Assembly (NCBI RefSeq): GCF_008000815.1
Contig: NZ_CP042806.1
Location: 124,001 to 188,000 of the forward strand
DNA length: 64,000 nucleotides
Origin: Terriglobus albidus
GTDB lineage: Bacteria; Acidobacteriota; Terriglobia; Terriglobales; Acidobacteriaceae
Direction: 5' to 3'
Of this stretch, positions 35,463 to 44,461 are shown piece after piece. The notes under the pieces were generated by a model, which did not search any database, was not told the origin of the DNA, and was given only the letters and a program-made list of their open reading frames with translations. Numbering within the stretch: position 1 is the first letter of the stretch; every line of letters begins with the position of its first letter. Made by a program: the position numbers and the translations under genes.

Positions 35463-37094
35463 ATGCCGTGGCCGCAGGACTATCTGCTCTATCACCTGGG
35501 ACTCGGCTGGTCGGCCGCCCTCGCCGCTCTACCGATCTTTACGTTGCTGCTTCTACTAGGTGTTCTGCGCAAGCCTTCCTGGATGGCAGGGCTGTCGGGA
35601 CTGGCCGTCACCTTCGTGCTGGCCATCGGCGGATATCACATGCCCGCGCTGCAGGCGGTCAGCGCTGCGGCACACGGAGCGGCCTTCGGCCTCTTCCCCA
35701 TCTCGTGGATCATCTTCTGGGCCATTGCCCTGTTCCGCATCACCGAGTCCACGGGCAAGTTCGAGATCATTAAGGATTCCGTCAGCCGCCTTACGCCGGA
35801 TTTGCGGCTGCAGGCGCTACTCATCGCGTTCGCCTTTGGAGCCTTTCTCGAGGGCGCTGCCGGCTTCGGAGCACCAGTGGCCATCGCCGCCACCATGCTG
35901 ACCGGTCTCGGCTTCTCCGCCTTTACCGCCGCCGCTATCTGCCTGCTGGCCAACACGGGACCCGTCGCCTTCGGGTCGATCGGCATTCCGGTTGTCACTC
36001 TCGCGGGAATCACCGGCCTGCCGCTCGATAAGCTCAGCGGAGCCGTCGGCAGCTTCTGCGCTCCAGTCTCGTTCATTCTTCCCGCGTACCTGATCCTCGC
36101 GATGTGGGGCCGGGCTGGTTTCGCCGGAGTCTGGCTGCCATGCCTCGCCGGAGGAGCCGCGTTTGCGTCCGTGCAATGGAGCGTCTCGCACTACATTGGG
36201 CCGCAACTCACCGACATCCTCGCCTCACTCACCGCAATCGTTGCCCTCGTCGCTGTGATTCGCCTCCGCCGGCAGGAGCCGGATGCCAACTATCTGCACC
36301 CCGGTGACACGACGGAGACGACGACCAGCGGCTACACCGCTACTCAGATCTTCGTTGCATGGATGCCCTACGGCCTGCTGGTGCTCTGCGTGCTGCTCTG
36401 GGGATACCAACCATTTCAGAAGCTGCTGAACCGCGGCAGCATCCTGATCCCCTGGCCCTACCTGCACAACATGGTGCTGCGCATGCCGCCGCTGGTGGCC
36501 AAGGCCGCACCATATCCGGCGGTCTTCAACCTGAACTGGTTTTCCGCCTCAGGCACCTCCTGCATGACGGCGACCGTTCTTGCGGCCCTGCTGCTGCGGG
36601 TGAGGCCGATGGAGTTCCTCCGCATCCTGATCTCTGTGGTGCGCACACTGGCGCTGCCTACGGTGACTGTCACCTCGGTGCTGGCGATGGCCTTCCTAAT
36701 GAACTACTGCGGAGCCACCGCCACCCTGGGCCTGGCCTTCGCGGCAACCGGAGTGCTCTTCCCATTCTTCAGTGCACTGCTCGGCTGGCTCGGAGTCTTC
36801 CTTACCGGCTCGGACACCTCCGCCAACGCCCTCTTCGGCAGCCTGCAGGAGGTCACGGCAAATCGCCTCGGCCTCGACGCCGTGCTGATGGCCGCAGCCA
36901 ACTCCGCCGGCGGCGTAATGGGCAAGATGATCAGCCTGCAGACCATTGCGGTAGCAGCCGCGGCAACGAACATGTCGCTGCACGACCAGTCAAAGCTCTT
37001 CCGCTTCACGTTGAGGCACAGCGTCTTTCTCGCTGCGGTCATTGGCCTGCTGGCTGTGGTGTATGTTTATGTCTTTCACGTGCGCTGGCTCTAA
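35463..37094 (+). CDS. lctP: L-lactate permease family transporter
   Basis: The product is 543 residues with 12-14 hydrophobic segments. Family signatures: FGAFLEGAAGFGAPVAIAATML, LANTGPVAFGSIGIPV, FCAPVSFILPAYLI, FLTGSDTSANALFGSLQEVTA and NSAGGVMGKMISLQTIAVA. It imports L-lactate (also D-lactate or glycolate) with protons. No lactate dehydrogenase genes adjoin it. Glycolate, related to the glyoxylate made by the ureide cluster, is only a speculative second substrate. Confidence 0.93.
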   Translation: MPWPQDYLLYHLGLGWSAALAALPIFTLLLLLGVLRKPSWMAGLSGLAVTFVLAIGGYHMPALQAVSAAAHGAAFGLFPISWIIFWAIALFRITESTGKFEIIKDSVSRLTPDLRLQALLIAFAFGAFLEGAAGFGAPVAIAATMLTGLGFSAFTAAAICLLANTGPVAFGSIGIPVVTLAGITGLPLDKLSGAVGSFCAPVSFILPAYLILAMWGRAGFAGVWLPCLAGGAAFASVQWSVSHYIGPQLTDILASLTAIVALVAVIRLRRQEPDANYLHPGDTTETTTSGYTATQIFVAWMPYGLLVLCVLLWGYQPFQKLLNRGSILIPWPYLHNMVLRMPPLVAKAAPYPAVFNLNWFSASGTSCMTATVLAALLLRVRPMEFLRILISVVRTLALPTVTVTSVLAMAFLMNYCGATATLGLAFAATGVLFPFFSALLGWLGVFLTGSDTSANALFGSLQEVTANRLGLDAVLMAAANSAGGVMGKMISLQTIAVAAAATNMSLHDQSKLFRFTLRHSVFLAAVIGLLAVVYVYVFHVRWL

Positions 37095-37107
37095 CCGCGG
37101 TTTCAGT

Positions 37108-37521
37108 TCATTCACTGAAGACCTCAATCTCCACGACATCACCATCTTGCAGATGAAAAACATCGCGGAGCTTGATATCGGTTGCCACCTCAACAATAGT
37201 CCTGGGATGATCACCGCGGCCTTGCTCGTTGGCATCCGTTCTAAGGATGAACCCAGGCCTCCCGAGGATGGAACAGGGAACAAGATTCACAGAGACGGTG
37301 CCGCCATACTCGTGCCCTTCGAGCCGCACCGGCCTCTCTGGCAATCGATACGGAGTTTCAAGCTGGATGTTGAGTGTTCCGGGAAACAAGATCATTCCTG
37401 TCTTCGCCAGATAGTGATCGCGCAGCTTCTCGATCCAATAGGAGAAGTTACCAATTCCCGAGACCACCCTGCCACACAATATCAACGACCCAACTCCAGA
37501 AGGACGGGTTGAATATCCCAC
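37108..37521 (-). CDS. DUF120 protein, archaeal-type CTP-dependent riboflavin kinase homologue
   Basis: The product is 137 residues from a GTG. Conserved blocks match archaeal RibK: GRVVSGIGNFSYW near residue 17, KTGMILFPGTLNIQLE with GTLN at 48-51 (nucleotide/metal site), EYGGTVSVNLVPCSILG, and TIVEVATDIKLRDVFHLQDGDVVEI at the end. The archaeal enzyme makes FMN from riboflavin using CTP; bacteria normally use the ATP-dependent RibF. The start is uncertain because the GTG overlaps repeat-like sequence; a TTG near residue 13 or 15 is an alternative. It follows the GH92 gene by 27 bases on the same strand. Confidence 0.78.
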   Translation of the reverse strand: MGYSTRPSGVGSLILCGRVVSGIGNFSYWIEKLRDHYLAKTGMILFPGTLNIQLETPYRLPERPVRLEGHEYGGTVSVNLVPCSILGRPGFILRTDANEQGRGDHPRTIVEVATDIKLRDVFHLQDGDVVEIEVFSE

Positions 37522-37548
37522 ATAAACTTCGCGAGATTTACTCCAAGC

Positions 37549-39822
37549 TCACATCGCCGCAGCCTTCGGCCGATACGCACTTCCCCACTGAGACGGCTTC
37601 GACCCCATTACAAATTTCACTGTAGCACCCGCCTGGATCTGCTCCCAGGTCAGCACTGGTTCGGTCAGCGGCTTGCCGTCGATAGTGGCGGACTGGATGT
37701 ACTGGTTCTCTGCCGAGTTGTTTTCGGCCTGCACCGTAAACGTCTTTCCGTTTGCCAGCTTCAGGCTCATCTGGCGGTAGAGCGGCGAGCCGATCATGTA
37801 CTCTCCGCTGGCGGCGTTGACGGGATAGAAACCCATGGCCGTGAAGATGAACCAGGCGGACATCTGGCCGCAATCATCATCTCCAATAAGCCCGGCGGGG
37901 CCGGTCTTGTAGTGGGCTGCCGCAATCTGGCGGACGCGCTCCTGTGTCTTCCAGGGCTGGCCGGCGAAGTCGTAGAGATAGCCGTAGTGGTGGCTGGGTT
38001 CGTTGTTGTGATCGTTGTGGCCGCCGGCGAAGTGCTGGTCGAGATACTTGGCGTAGTTCTCGGCGCCGCCCATCAGGTCCATCAGGCCTGCCTGGTCGTG
38101 GAAGGCTCCCCAGGTGTAAACCCAGGCGTCGCCCTCGGTCCAGCCGGCGATGGAACGATTCGCATTGGTGTCGCCGCCCTCGCCGCCGCTGATCGGAGCC
38201 CAGCTACCGTCGCTGCGCTTGCCGTTCATCAGGTGCCGGGCGGGGTTGTAGAGATGGCGTGCGTTGAGGGAACGCTGCATCAGCTCCTTGTACTCGCGGT
38301 CTTTGCCGAGCATCTTAGCGATCTGCGCGACGCACCAGTCGTCGTAGCTGTCTTCAATGGTGCGGCTGGCAGCTTCGTCGATCTTGTCGACCGGAATGTA
38401 GCCGAGGGTCTTGTAATAGGTCAGGCCGGCGCGGGCCTCATACGGAGTCTTCACTTCGCGGTCGAGCCAGCGGCGGGTCGTATCTCCATCCGGAGGCACG
38501 GTGGCGTCTTTCCATGCCGCCTGCCACGCGGTCTCCTTATCGAAGCCGTGGAAGCCCTTACGCATGGCTTCGGCGACGAGCGAGTCCGCATGCGTGCCGA
38601 TCATGATGTTGGTGTAGCTGGGGTTGGGCCACTTGGGCATCCAGCCGCCCTCTTTGTAGTCGTTCAGCAGGGCCGTCACCATGCCGTCAATGTGTTCCGG
38701 TGAGGTGAGGGTGAGCCAGCTCCACTCGGCGCGGAAGGTGTCCCAGATGGAGTAGGCGGTGTAGCTGGTGCCTTCGTGCACCTTGTCGTCAAAACCGGAG
38801 TAGTAGCGGCCGCCCTCGGTCATGATGCGCGGGAAGAGCTGCGAGCGATAGAACGCCGTGTAGAGACGCACCTTGTCGGAGTCCGCGGCGCCCGTAACCT
38901 GCAGATGTGCCAGCTTCTCCTGCCAGGTGGCGTGCAGCTTGTGCTGCAATGCTTCAAAGTTCCAGTCGGGCATCTCGGCCTTCAGGTTGGCGCGCGCCTG
39001 ATCCAGGCTGATGAACGAGGTGCCTACGCGCAGTTCCACCAGCTCGCCGGGAGCAAACTCGACGTAGGCTCCGCGATAGTCCTTTGCATCCTTACCGTAG
39101 GTCTCGCCCGACTTGGGCAGCTTGCGGAACTGCACGACGAAGTAGCCCTTGAAGTTGGGCAGCGCGGCAGCGCCGGCGTTGGGCATGCTGCCCGGTCCCA
39201 GATGGGCGTCCATGCGGTGCGGGTTCCAGCCCGTAATCTCACCCTTGGCGAGATCCACTGCCGCCCAGCCATTGAAGTTGGGCCGTGAGGCCTCGACCAG
39301 GATGCGGGCCGCGCCCTTCGCCGGGAAGCGGAAGCGCATCATGCCGCTGTGCTCGGTCGCCGTCATCTCCGCCTTGAGGGTCTGGCCCTCGCCGGCATCG
39401 AGCGTCACGCGATAGATATCCGGGTGCGACTGTTCATCCTCATGGCGAAACTTCATGGCGCGTGCTTCGGGTGCTGTACGCAACTCGCCGCCTACCTGAG
39501 GGATGACGGTGACATAGCCGAAGTCGCCCATCCACATCGCCGGCTGATGCGTGCCCATGAAACCCGACATGGTGGCGTCATGCCACTCATACGAGAGCAC
39601 GCTGATCTTGTTCTGCCGCGTCTGCGGAATCCATCCGGTCATGGCAAAGGGAGGCTCGACCAGCGGCAGCGTGCGGCCGTAACCCTCAGGGGTCTTCTCA
39701 CTGCCGATCAACGGGTCGACATATTGCACTACGTCCGTGGAAGCGGGCTTGGCCTGGGAGGGCTTGGCCTGAGCAAGCAGGGCAGGAGAGACGGCTAGAA
39801 GAGCGATTGCGAGGTGTTTCAT
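37549..39822 (-). CDS. Glycoside hydrolase family 92 exo-alpha-mannosidase
   Basis: The product is 757 residues from MKHLAIALLAVSPALLAQ; the frame reaching 40026 runs through octamer and R2 repeats and is rejected. The signal peptide leads into the N-terminal beta-sandwich (QYVDPLIGSEKTPEGYGRTLPLVEPPF) and an (alpha/alpha)6 barrel with YSIWDTFRAEWSWLTLTSP, and IGDDDCGQMSAWFIFTAMGFYPV near 645-655, whose acids act in calcium-dependent hydrolysis. GH92 enzymes trim alpha-linked mannose from N-glycans or fungal mannans. It is periplasmic or secreted. A soil lifestyle on fungal debris fits. Confidence 0.93.
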   Translation of the reverse strand: MKHLAIALLAVSPALLAQAKPSQAKPASTDVVQYVDPLIGSEKTPEGYGRTLPLVEPPFAMTGWIPQTRQNKISVLSYEWHDATMSGFMGTHQPAMWMGDFGYVTVIPQVGGELRTAPEARAMKFRHEDEQSHPDIYRVTLDAGEGQTLKAEMTATEHSGMMRFRFPAKGAARILVEASRPNFNGWAAVDLAKGEITGWNPHRMDAHLGPGSMPNAGAAALPNFKGYFVVQFRKLPKSGETYGKDAKDYRGAYVEFAPGELVELRVGTSFISLDQARANLKAEMPDWNFEALQHKLHATWQEKLAHLQVTGAADSDKVRLYTAFYRSQLFPRIMTEGGRYYSGFDDKVHEGTSYTAYSIWDTFRAEWSWLTLTSPEHIDGMVTALLNDYKEGGWMPKWPNPSYTNIMIGTHADSLVAEAMRKGFHGFDKETAWQAAWKDATVPPDGDTTRRWLDREVKTPYEARAGLTYYKTLGYIPVDKIDEAASRTIEDSYDDWCVAQIAKMLGKDREYKELMQRSLNARHLYNPARHLMNGKRSDGSWAPISGGEGGDTNANRSIAGWTEGDAWVYTWGAFHDQAGLMDLMGGAENYAKYLDQHFAGGHNDHNNEPSHHYGYLYDFAGQPWKTQERVRQIAAAHYKTGPAGLIGDDDCGQMSAWFIFTAMGFYPVNAASGEYMIGSPLYRQMSLKLANGKTFTVQAENNSAENQYIQSATIDGKPLTEPVLTWEQIQAGATVKFVMGSKPSQWGSAYRPKAAAM

Positions 39823-39844
39823 AGCAGGAAGAAGGATAGTTGAA

Positions 39845-39920
39845 GTGATTGAATGATTGGAAGATTGAAGGATTGAATAATGATGAATGCGCGTTTGTTG
39901 AATAGTTGAATCGTTGAATG
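39845..39920. repeat. Array of degenerate 8-bp repeats (GATTGAAT type)
   Basis: GATTGAAT, GATTGGAA, GATTGAAG and GATTGAAT follow each other in strict 8-base register, then after a gap TTGAATAG, TTGAATCG and TTGAATGG. It sits in the leader of the GH92 gene. Confidence 0.75.
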
Positions 39921-39949
39921 GTTTGGCTCCGGGTAGCTTTACTTCCCCT

Positions 39950-39990
39950 AAGAACGAAAAGCAGATCCCTTCGGGATGACAAAAATACAA
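39950..39990. repeat. Short R2-like unit
   Basis: GAAAAGCAGATCCCTTCGGG followed by ATGACAAAAA, between the two octamer arrays. Confidence 0.5.
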
Positions 39991-40020
39991 GGAATCCTGC
40001 ACAGCGCATACCCGTACGGA

Positions 40021-40060
40021 AACCATTCAACTATTCAACCATTCCACCATTCAACTAAAC
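40021..40060. repeat. Second 8-bp repeat array, inverted orientation
   Basis: CATTCAAC, TATTCAAC, CATTCCAC and CATTCAAC are the reverse-strand version of the array at 39845. The two flank the space between the divergent GH92 and DsrE genes. Confidence 0.75.
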
Positions 40061-40090
40061 TCAACTTTCACCTCGAAGGAGACTTACCGC

Positions 40091-40543
40091 ATGACACGCC
40101 GTAGCTGGATCTTCCGCCTCTCGTCGCTGCTTCTTATTCCCGCCGCTCTGATCGCGCAGCAGCCCGCTACGCCTCAGAATCAGCCGACGCAACGCATTCT
40201 GATTCATGTGCACTCCGATCAGCCTGCGGACTGGCAGGCGGCGCTGAAGAAGGCCAACGACCTGATGGCTTCCAGCGCGAAGCCGTATGACACGCGTGTC
40301 GAGATTCTCGCTACGGGCGATGGGCTGAAGTTGATCGACAAGAAAAGCGCTCTGGGGAATGACGTGACCAGCGCCGTCGGCAAGGATGTCAGCTTCGTTG
40401 CCTGCCATGCGTCGATGCGCTCCAACAAGATGACGGACGATCAGTTGCAGACAGGTGTTGGCACCGTGCCTTCCGGCGGACGCGAGATTGCAGCCCGTAA
40501 GGCTGAAGGCTGGACGGTGATGGATGATAAGTCGTTGAAGTAG
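40091..40543 (+). CDS. Exported DsrE/DsrF-like protein
   Basis: The product is 150 residues with AAGGAG upstream. Signal peptide MTRRSWIFRLSSLLLIPAALIAQQ, then a DsrE-like fold: RILIHVHSDQPADWQAALKKANDL, TRVEILATGDGLKLI, and VSFVACHASMRSNKMTDDQL with a single cysteine where sulfur-relay members carry their active Cys, then GTVPSGGREIAARKAEGW. It may bind or move sulfur in the periplasm. The partner is unknown. A terminator follows. Confidence 0.82.
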   Translation: MTRRSWIFRLSSLLLIPAALIAQQPATPQNQPTQRILIHVHSDQPADWQAALKKANDLMASSAKPYDTRVEILATGDGLKLIDKKSALGNDVTSAVGKDVSFVACHASMRSNKMTDDQLQTGVGTVPSGGREIAARKAEGWTVMDDKSLK

Positions 40544-40559
40544 GATTCCGGTGTCTGAC

Positions 40560-40596
40560 GAGCCCCACCCGCAACGTGAGTGGGGCTCGTTGTTTT
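40560..40596 (+). terminator. Terminator of the DsrE-like gene
   Basis: GAGCCCCAC/GTGGGGCTC, 9-bp stem, then GTTGTTTT. Confidence 0.88.
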
Positions 40597-41043
40597 GAGA
40601 AGCAGATCCCTACGGGATGACAAAACGAAAATATGGTCCACGCGTAGTTGTCTTGCTGTATTTTGTCTTGCTTAAGGGCATGGCTTCAGCCATGCCGTAT
40701 CAAGTGAGGCACGAACAGGGCTTTAGCCCCTGAGGTCATCTCGTATCGGCGCACAAAATTGACCTCAGCGGCTAAAGCCGCATTCCTTTTTGCGCGGGTA
40801 CGGCACGGCTGAAGCCGTGCCCTTAGACAAAACATTCGCGCGGTGCGCGAATTGATTCTTTTGCTCATGCGAAAGAATCGATGACAAACAGTTCCTTCGC
40901 TAAGTCACCCCCAGCGAACAAGTTCGCCGGGGACCCCGAACGCGCAGGATGACAAGCAAAAGGATGGTTCGCGCATCGCGCGAATGCCCACATAAGCTTC
41001 GCTAATCACCCCATGTGGGACACCCGGCGCATGGGCTATCTCT
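40597..41043. repeat. Repeat-filled intergenic region (R2, R3, R4)
   Basis: 40600-40626 is a short R2 unit. 40673-40825 is an R3 composite with outer TAAGGGCA/TGCCCTTA and inner GGCTTCAGCC, GGCTTTAGCC and GGCTAAAGCC hairpins. 40890-41040 is R4-type (GCGCATCGCGCGAATGCCC, CCCACATAAGCTTCGC). No gene was seen. Confidence 0.7.
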
Positions 41044-42315
41044 CTAGTCTTCCGCTTTGTCTTCGATGCGCAGCATCTGCAGGCAGAGGGGCTTCTCAAG
41101 CATGCAGTCCATCTTGGCGATGGATCGCACTGCCCTCTCTACGACAGAGGTCAGACAGGGCTCGGTGGTTACGACAAAGGGCAGGCGGTCTTTCGGATAG
41201 CCCGGACGCTGCAGGATGGAATCGATGTTCGCTCCAACCTTGGCCAACGCTCCTGCGATAGCAGAGACGATGCCCGGCTTATCGCTCACCACAAACCGCA
41301 GATAATGCGGAGCGAGGAACTCGCCCACCACAGCGCGCTTACGTACCGGCTGATGCACCACACCGCACTGCTGAGCAACAGCAAGCAGATCGCTGACGAC
41401 GGCTACCGCCGTGGGATGCGCTCCGGCGCCGTGACCGCTGAAGACCACATCGCCGCCGAAGCGGCCGCTGGTCACGACCATGTTCTGGGTGCCGTGGCTC
41501 CATGCAATGGGCGACTCGGTCGGAACCACCATCGGACCGACGCGCGCATGCACCACGCCATCCTGGACCTGGGCGCGGCTTACCTGGCGGATGGTGCAGC
41601 CAAGCTCTTTCGCATAGTGGAAGTCGACCGCCGATACCTTGCTGATGGACTGCGTCGGCACCTCATCAGGATTCAGCTCGGCGTGCATCGCCACCCGCGA
41701 CAGAATGCAGAGCTTGGCACGAGCATCGTAACCGTCGACATCGGCAGAGGGATTCGCCTCGGCGTAACCAAGCTTTTGCGCCTGGGCCAGGACTTCGGCG
41801 TACTCCGCACCCTGCTCCATGTGGCTCAGGATGAAGTTGCAGGTACCGTTGACGATGCCGCTGATGCGGACAATCTCGTCACCGCCGATACCCTGCAGCG
41901 CGCCGGGAATAACAGGCACGCCACCGGCGACAGCAGCGCCGTACAACAGCGAGACGCCCTTCTTTGCCGCTAGCTTCTCCAGCCCGGCTCCGCGGTAGGC
42001 GATCAACTGCTTGTTGGCCGTCACCACGCTCTTACCGGCGGCGATGGCCTTCTTCAGCCAACCCTCAATGGGCTCGAGACCGCCGATCAGCTCAACGACA
42101 ACATCAACATCGCTCTTCAGGATGACGTTGATGTCATCGGTCCAGATGACCGTCCTTGGCAACTTCTTCGCCTGCGGACGCGAGAGCTTGCGTGTGTAGT
42201 CGCGGTTGTAGACGTGCGTGACTTCAATGTCAGCGAACCGCCGCGCCGCCAGCACATCGGCTACACCGCCGCCCACCGTACCGAATCCCAGAATTGCTAC
42301 CTTCGTCTTCGCCAT
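41044..42315 (-). CDS. hom: Homoserine dehydrogenase
   Basis: The product is 423 residues. NAD(P)-binding ILGFGTVGGGVADVL is at residues 8-22, followed by VVVELIGG and SVVTANKQLIAYRG, the catalytic-domain LLYGAAVAGGVPVI and NGTCNFILSHM, GYAEANPSADVDGYDARAKL, and a C-terminal ACT domain (LRFVVSDKPGIVSAIAGALAKVGANIDSI) for threonine feedback. It reduces aspartate semialdehyde to homoserine in the threonine/methionine pathway. An R1 repeat stands 21 bases upstream. Confidence 0.95.
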   Translation of the reverse strand: MAKTKVAILGFGTVGGGVADVLAARRFADIEVTHVYNRDYTRKLSRPQAKKLPRTVIWTDDINVILKSDVDVVVELIGGLEPIEGWLKKAIAAGKSVVTANKQLIAYRGAGLEKLAAKKGVSLLYGAAVAGGVPVIPGALQGIGGDEIVRISGIVNGTCNFILSHMEQGAEYAEVLAQAQKLGYAEANPSADVDGYDARAKLCILSRVAMHAELNPDEVPTQSISKVSAVDFHYAKELGCTIRQVSRAQVQDGVVHARVGPMVVPTESPIAWSHGTQNMVVTSGRFGGDVVFSGHGAGAHPTAVAVVSDLLAVAQQCGVVHQPVRKRAVVGEFLAPHYLRFVVSDKPGIVSAIAGALAKVGANIDSILQRPGYPKDRLPFVVTTEPCLTSVVERAVRSIAKMDCMLEKPLCLQMLRIEDKAED

Positions 42316-42336
42316 ACTCTCTTGTCAGTCTTTCGC

Positions 42337-42452
42337 TAGAGCATTTTCCCTGCAGGTGTAGTGTAGTGCTTCCGCATCTATGGGCGTTTTCCGCAATGAA
42401 AACGCCGCTGCACTCCTCTTCCGGGATACCCAGCAACAGGAAAAATGCTCTA
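42337..42452. repeat. Nested palindromic repeat R1, full copy; supplies the guaD stop
   Basis: The right end GCTCTA (42447-42452) includes CTA at 42450-42452, which on the minus strand is the TAG stop of the guanine deaminase. The left end is 21 bases upstream of the hom start codon. Confidence 0.9.
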
Positions 42453-42923
42453 GTAGTCGATCTTCTTTTCGCTTGCGGTCCAGGCACGGAAGCTTTCAAG
42501 CGCCTCATCGTGCAGCAGTTGACGGATGGGAATAGCACGCTGGTCGAGCGGCTTTTTCACCTCGTCGTATAGAAAACTGTCGTCGAATCCGACTGCGGCT
42601 GCATCCGCGGCGGTATTGCCGTAATAAATCGCCGAGCATCGCGACCAGTACAACGCCGCCAGGCACATGGGGCAGGGTTCGCAACTGGTGTAGACCTCGC
42701 AGCCTTCGAGCGAGAAGGTTCCCAGCTTCTCGCATGCGCGGCGAATCGCGACAACCTCGCCATGAGCCGTGGGATCGTTCGTGCTGGTGACGAGATTCAT
42801 TCCTTCGGCGACGATCTCACCGTCTTTCACCACCACGCATCCGAATGGACCACCGCGTCCAGTGCGAACGTTCTCCGTTGCCAGCGCGACGGCGCGCTGC
42901 ATGAATCTTTCGTGACCGTTCAT
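42450..42923 (-). CDS. guaD: Guanine deaminase (GuaD, CDA fold)
   Basis: The product is 157 residues from MNGHERFMQRAVAL; an upstream GTG at 42950 is possible but less likely. Zinc ligands are His54 (TAHGE, proton-shuttle Glu56), Cys84 and Cys87 (SCEPCPMC). DDSFLYDEV and the C-terminal tyrosine (KKIDY) match the domain-swapped Bacillus GuaD type. It deaminates guanine to xanthine, feeding the divergently transcribed ureide genes 59 bases away. Confidence 0.9.
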   Translation of the reverse strand: MNGHERFMQRAVALATENVRTGRGGPFGCVVVKDGEIVAEGMNLVTSTNDPTAHGEVVAIRRACEKLGTFSLEGCEVYTSCEPCPMCLAALYWSRCSAIYYGNTAADAAAVGFDDSFLYDEVKKPLDQRAIPIRQLLHDEALESFRAWTASEKKIDY

Positions 42924-42982
42924 GTCATCCACAAATGCTTGAAAATGCACGATTGACGCGCAAAATCACGGCATAATTGATT

Positions 42983-44368
42983 ATGGCACAGGCCTTCCGA
43001 TCGAACCGCGTTATGCTCCCCCAGCCGCAGCCGGCCGCGCTGATGCAGCGGGCCACGCTGATCGTGGACGATGGCGTGATTGCGCAGATCGTTGCTCACG
43101 ATGCTGTTCCGGCGGAAATTGAGGTCGTCGACTTTGGCGACCATGCCCTGCTTCCCGGCCTGATCGATGTGCACACGCATATCAACCAACCGGGGCGCAC
43201 CGAGTGGGAGGGCTTTGAGACAGCTACGCGTGCCGCAGCCGCAGGCGGCTTCACCACAGTCGTCGATATGCCGCTGAACTGCCTGCCGGAGACCACCTCC
43301 GTCGATGCACTGGAACAGAAGCGCATCGCGGCGAAGGGGTTGGCCTACATCGACTGGCTTCCCTGGGGAGGCCTGGTCGGCCCGGGCGATGACTCCACCT
43401 CAAACCTCGATGACCTGGAGCCGCTGGTTGAGGCCGGCGCCGCGGGCTTCAAGTGCTTCCTGATCTACCCCGGCTGCGAAGGCCTTACCCACCTCTCGCT
43501 GGCGCAGCTTCGCCGGGCTGCACCGACACTCGCGCGGCTGGGTAAGCCGCTGCTCGTGCACGCTGAGCTGGAAGGTCCGATCCTGGAAGCGAGCAAGGCC
43601 CTGTATGCGCAGCACGCCGACTGGTCGAAGTACACAACCTATCTGGCATCGCGGCCGGATGAGGCAGAGCTCTCCGCCATCCGCGCGTTGATCGAGCTGG
43701 TGCGAGAGTTCCGCTTCCGGCTGCATATCGTTCACCTCGCCACCGCGCAGGCCGTGCCCATGCTCGCCGCGGCCAAAGCCGAGGGTTTGCCCATCACGGT
43801 GGAGACCTGTCCGCACTATCTCTGCATCAGCGCAGAAGAGATTGCCGATGGAGCCACCCAGTGCAAGTGCGCGCCACCGATCCGCAACAAAGCGAACCAG
43901 GAGGGGCTATGGCAGGCGCTGGGCGATGGCGTCATCGACCTGATCGCCACCGACCATTCGCCTTGTCCGCCGGAGATGAAGCCTGCCGGGCCGTTCGATA
44001 AGGCCTGGGGAGGGATTGCGTCGCTCTCCACGGCGATTCCTGTTATCTGGACCGAGGCTCATAAGCGTGGTTTCGCCTTGCAGGATCTGGTGCGCTGGTT
44101 CGCGATTGCTCCGGCCAAACTTGCTGGGCTGAGCGCAACCCAGGGAGAGCTGGCTGTGGGCCGGCCGGCGAACTTTACGATCTTTGCGCCGGAGAGCATG
44201 TGGACCGTGACAGAACATCGGCTGCACTATCGTCATGCCATCTCGCCTTATCTGGGACGTACGTTGAAGGGTGAGGTCGTCGCGACGTATCTGCGTGGAG
44301 AGCCTGTGTTTGCGGAACAGGATTTCCCGCATATGCCGCATGGGCGGGATTTGTCGATTTCGTTGTAA
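42983..44368 (+). CDS. allB: Allantoinase
   Basis: The product is 461 residues from the ATG at 42983 (a TTG two codons earlier is also in frame). Cyclic amidohydrolase fold with metal site DVHTHINQPG (His64, His66), GAAGFKCFLIYPG supplying the carbamylated lysine, a later HAELEGP, IVHLATA and IATDHSPCPPEMK with the catalytic Asp. It opens allantoin to allantoate. First plus-strand gene of the ureide cluster. Confidence 0.92.
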   Translation: MAQAFRSNRVMLPQPQPAALMQRATLIVDDGVIAQIVAHDAVPAEIEVVDFGDHALLPGLIDVHTHINQPGRTEWEGFETATRAAAAGGFTTVVDMPLNCLPETTSVDALEQKRIAAKGLAYIDWLPWGGLVGPGDDSTSNLDDLEPLVEAGAAGFKCFLIYPGCEGLTHLSLAQLRRAAPTLARLGKPLLVHAELEGPILEASKALYAQHADWSKYTTYLASRPDEAELSAIRALIELVREFRFRLHIVHLATAQAVPMLAAAKAEGLPITVETCPHYLCISAEEIADGATQCKCAPPIRNKANQEGLWQALGDGVIDLIATDHSPCPPEMKPAGPFDKAWGGIASLSTAIPVIWTEAHKRGFALQDLVRWFAIAPAKLAGLSATQGELAVGRPANFTIFAPESMWTVTEHRLHYRHAISPYLGRTLKGEVVATYLRGEPVFAEQDFPHMPHGRDLSISL

Positions 44369-44377
44369 TTTTCTGTT

Positions 44378-44461
44378 TGTCATCCTGAGCGTAGCGAAGG
44401 ACCTGCTTTCTGCTTGTGGGGCGGGAAGCAAAGCGGGTCCTTCGCTCCGCTCAGGATGACA
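44378..44461. repeat. Paired R2-like units forming a long hairpin
   Basis: TGTCATCCTGAGCGTAGCGA and its partner ending GCTCAGGATGACA form an inverted pair directly after allB. The 196 bases that follow to the next gene show no gene; weak direct repeats of GCGATGGGTGGGAATC type are present. Confidence 0.7.

Noticed and set aside
35182-35559. 125-codon plus-strand frame containing VILNEVKDP
   Set aside because: The peptide is the well-known translation of the R2 repeat and overlaps the permease start; not a gene.
39845-40060. Short-period repeats considered as a CRISPR array
   Set aside because: The unit is 8 bp with no spacers and no cas genes nearby.
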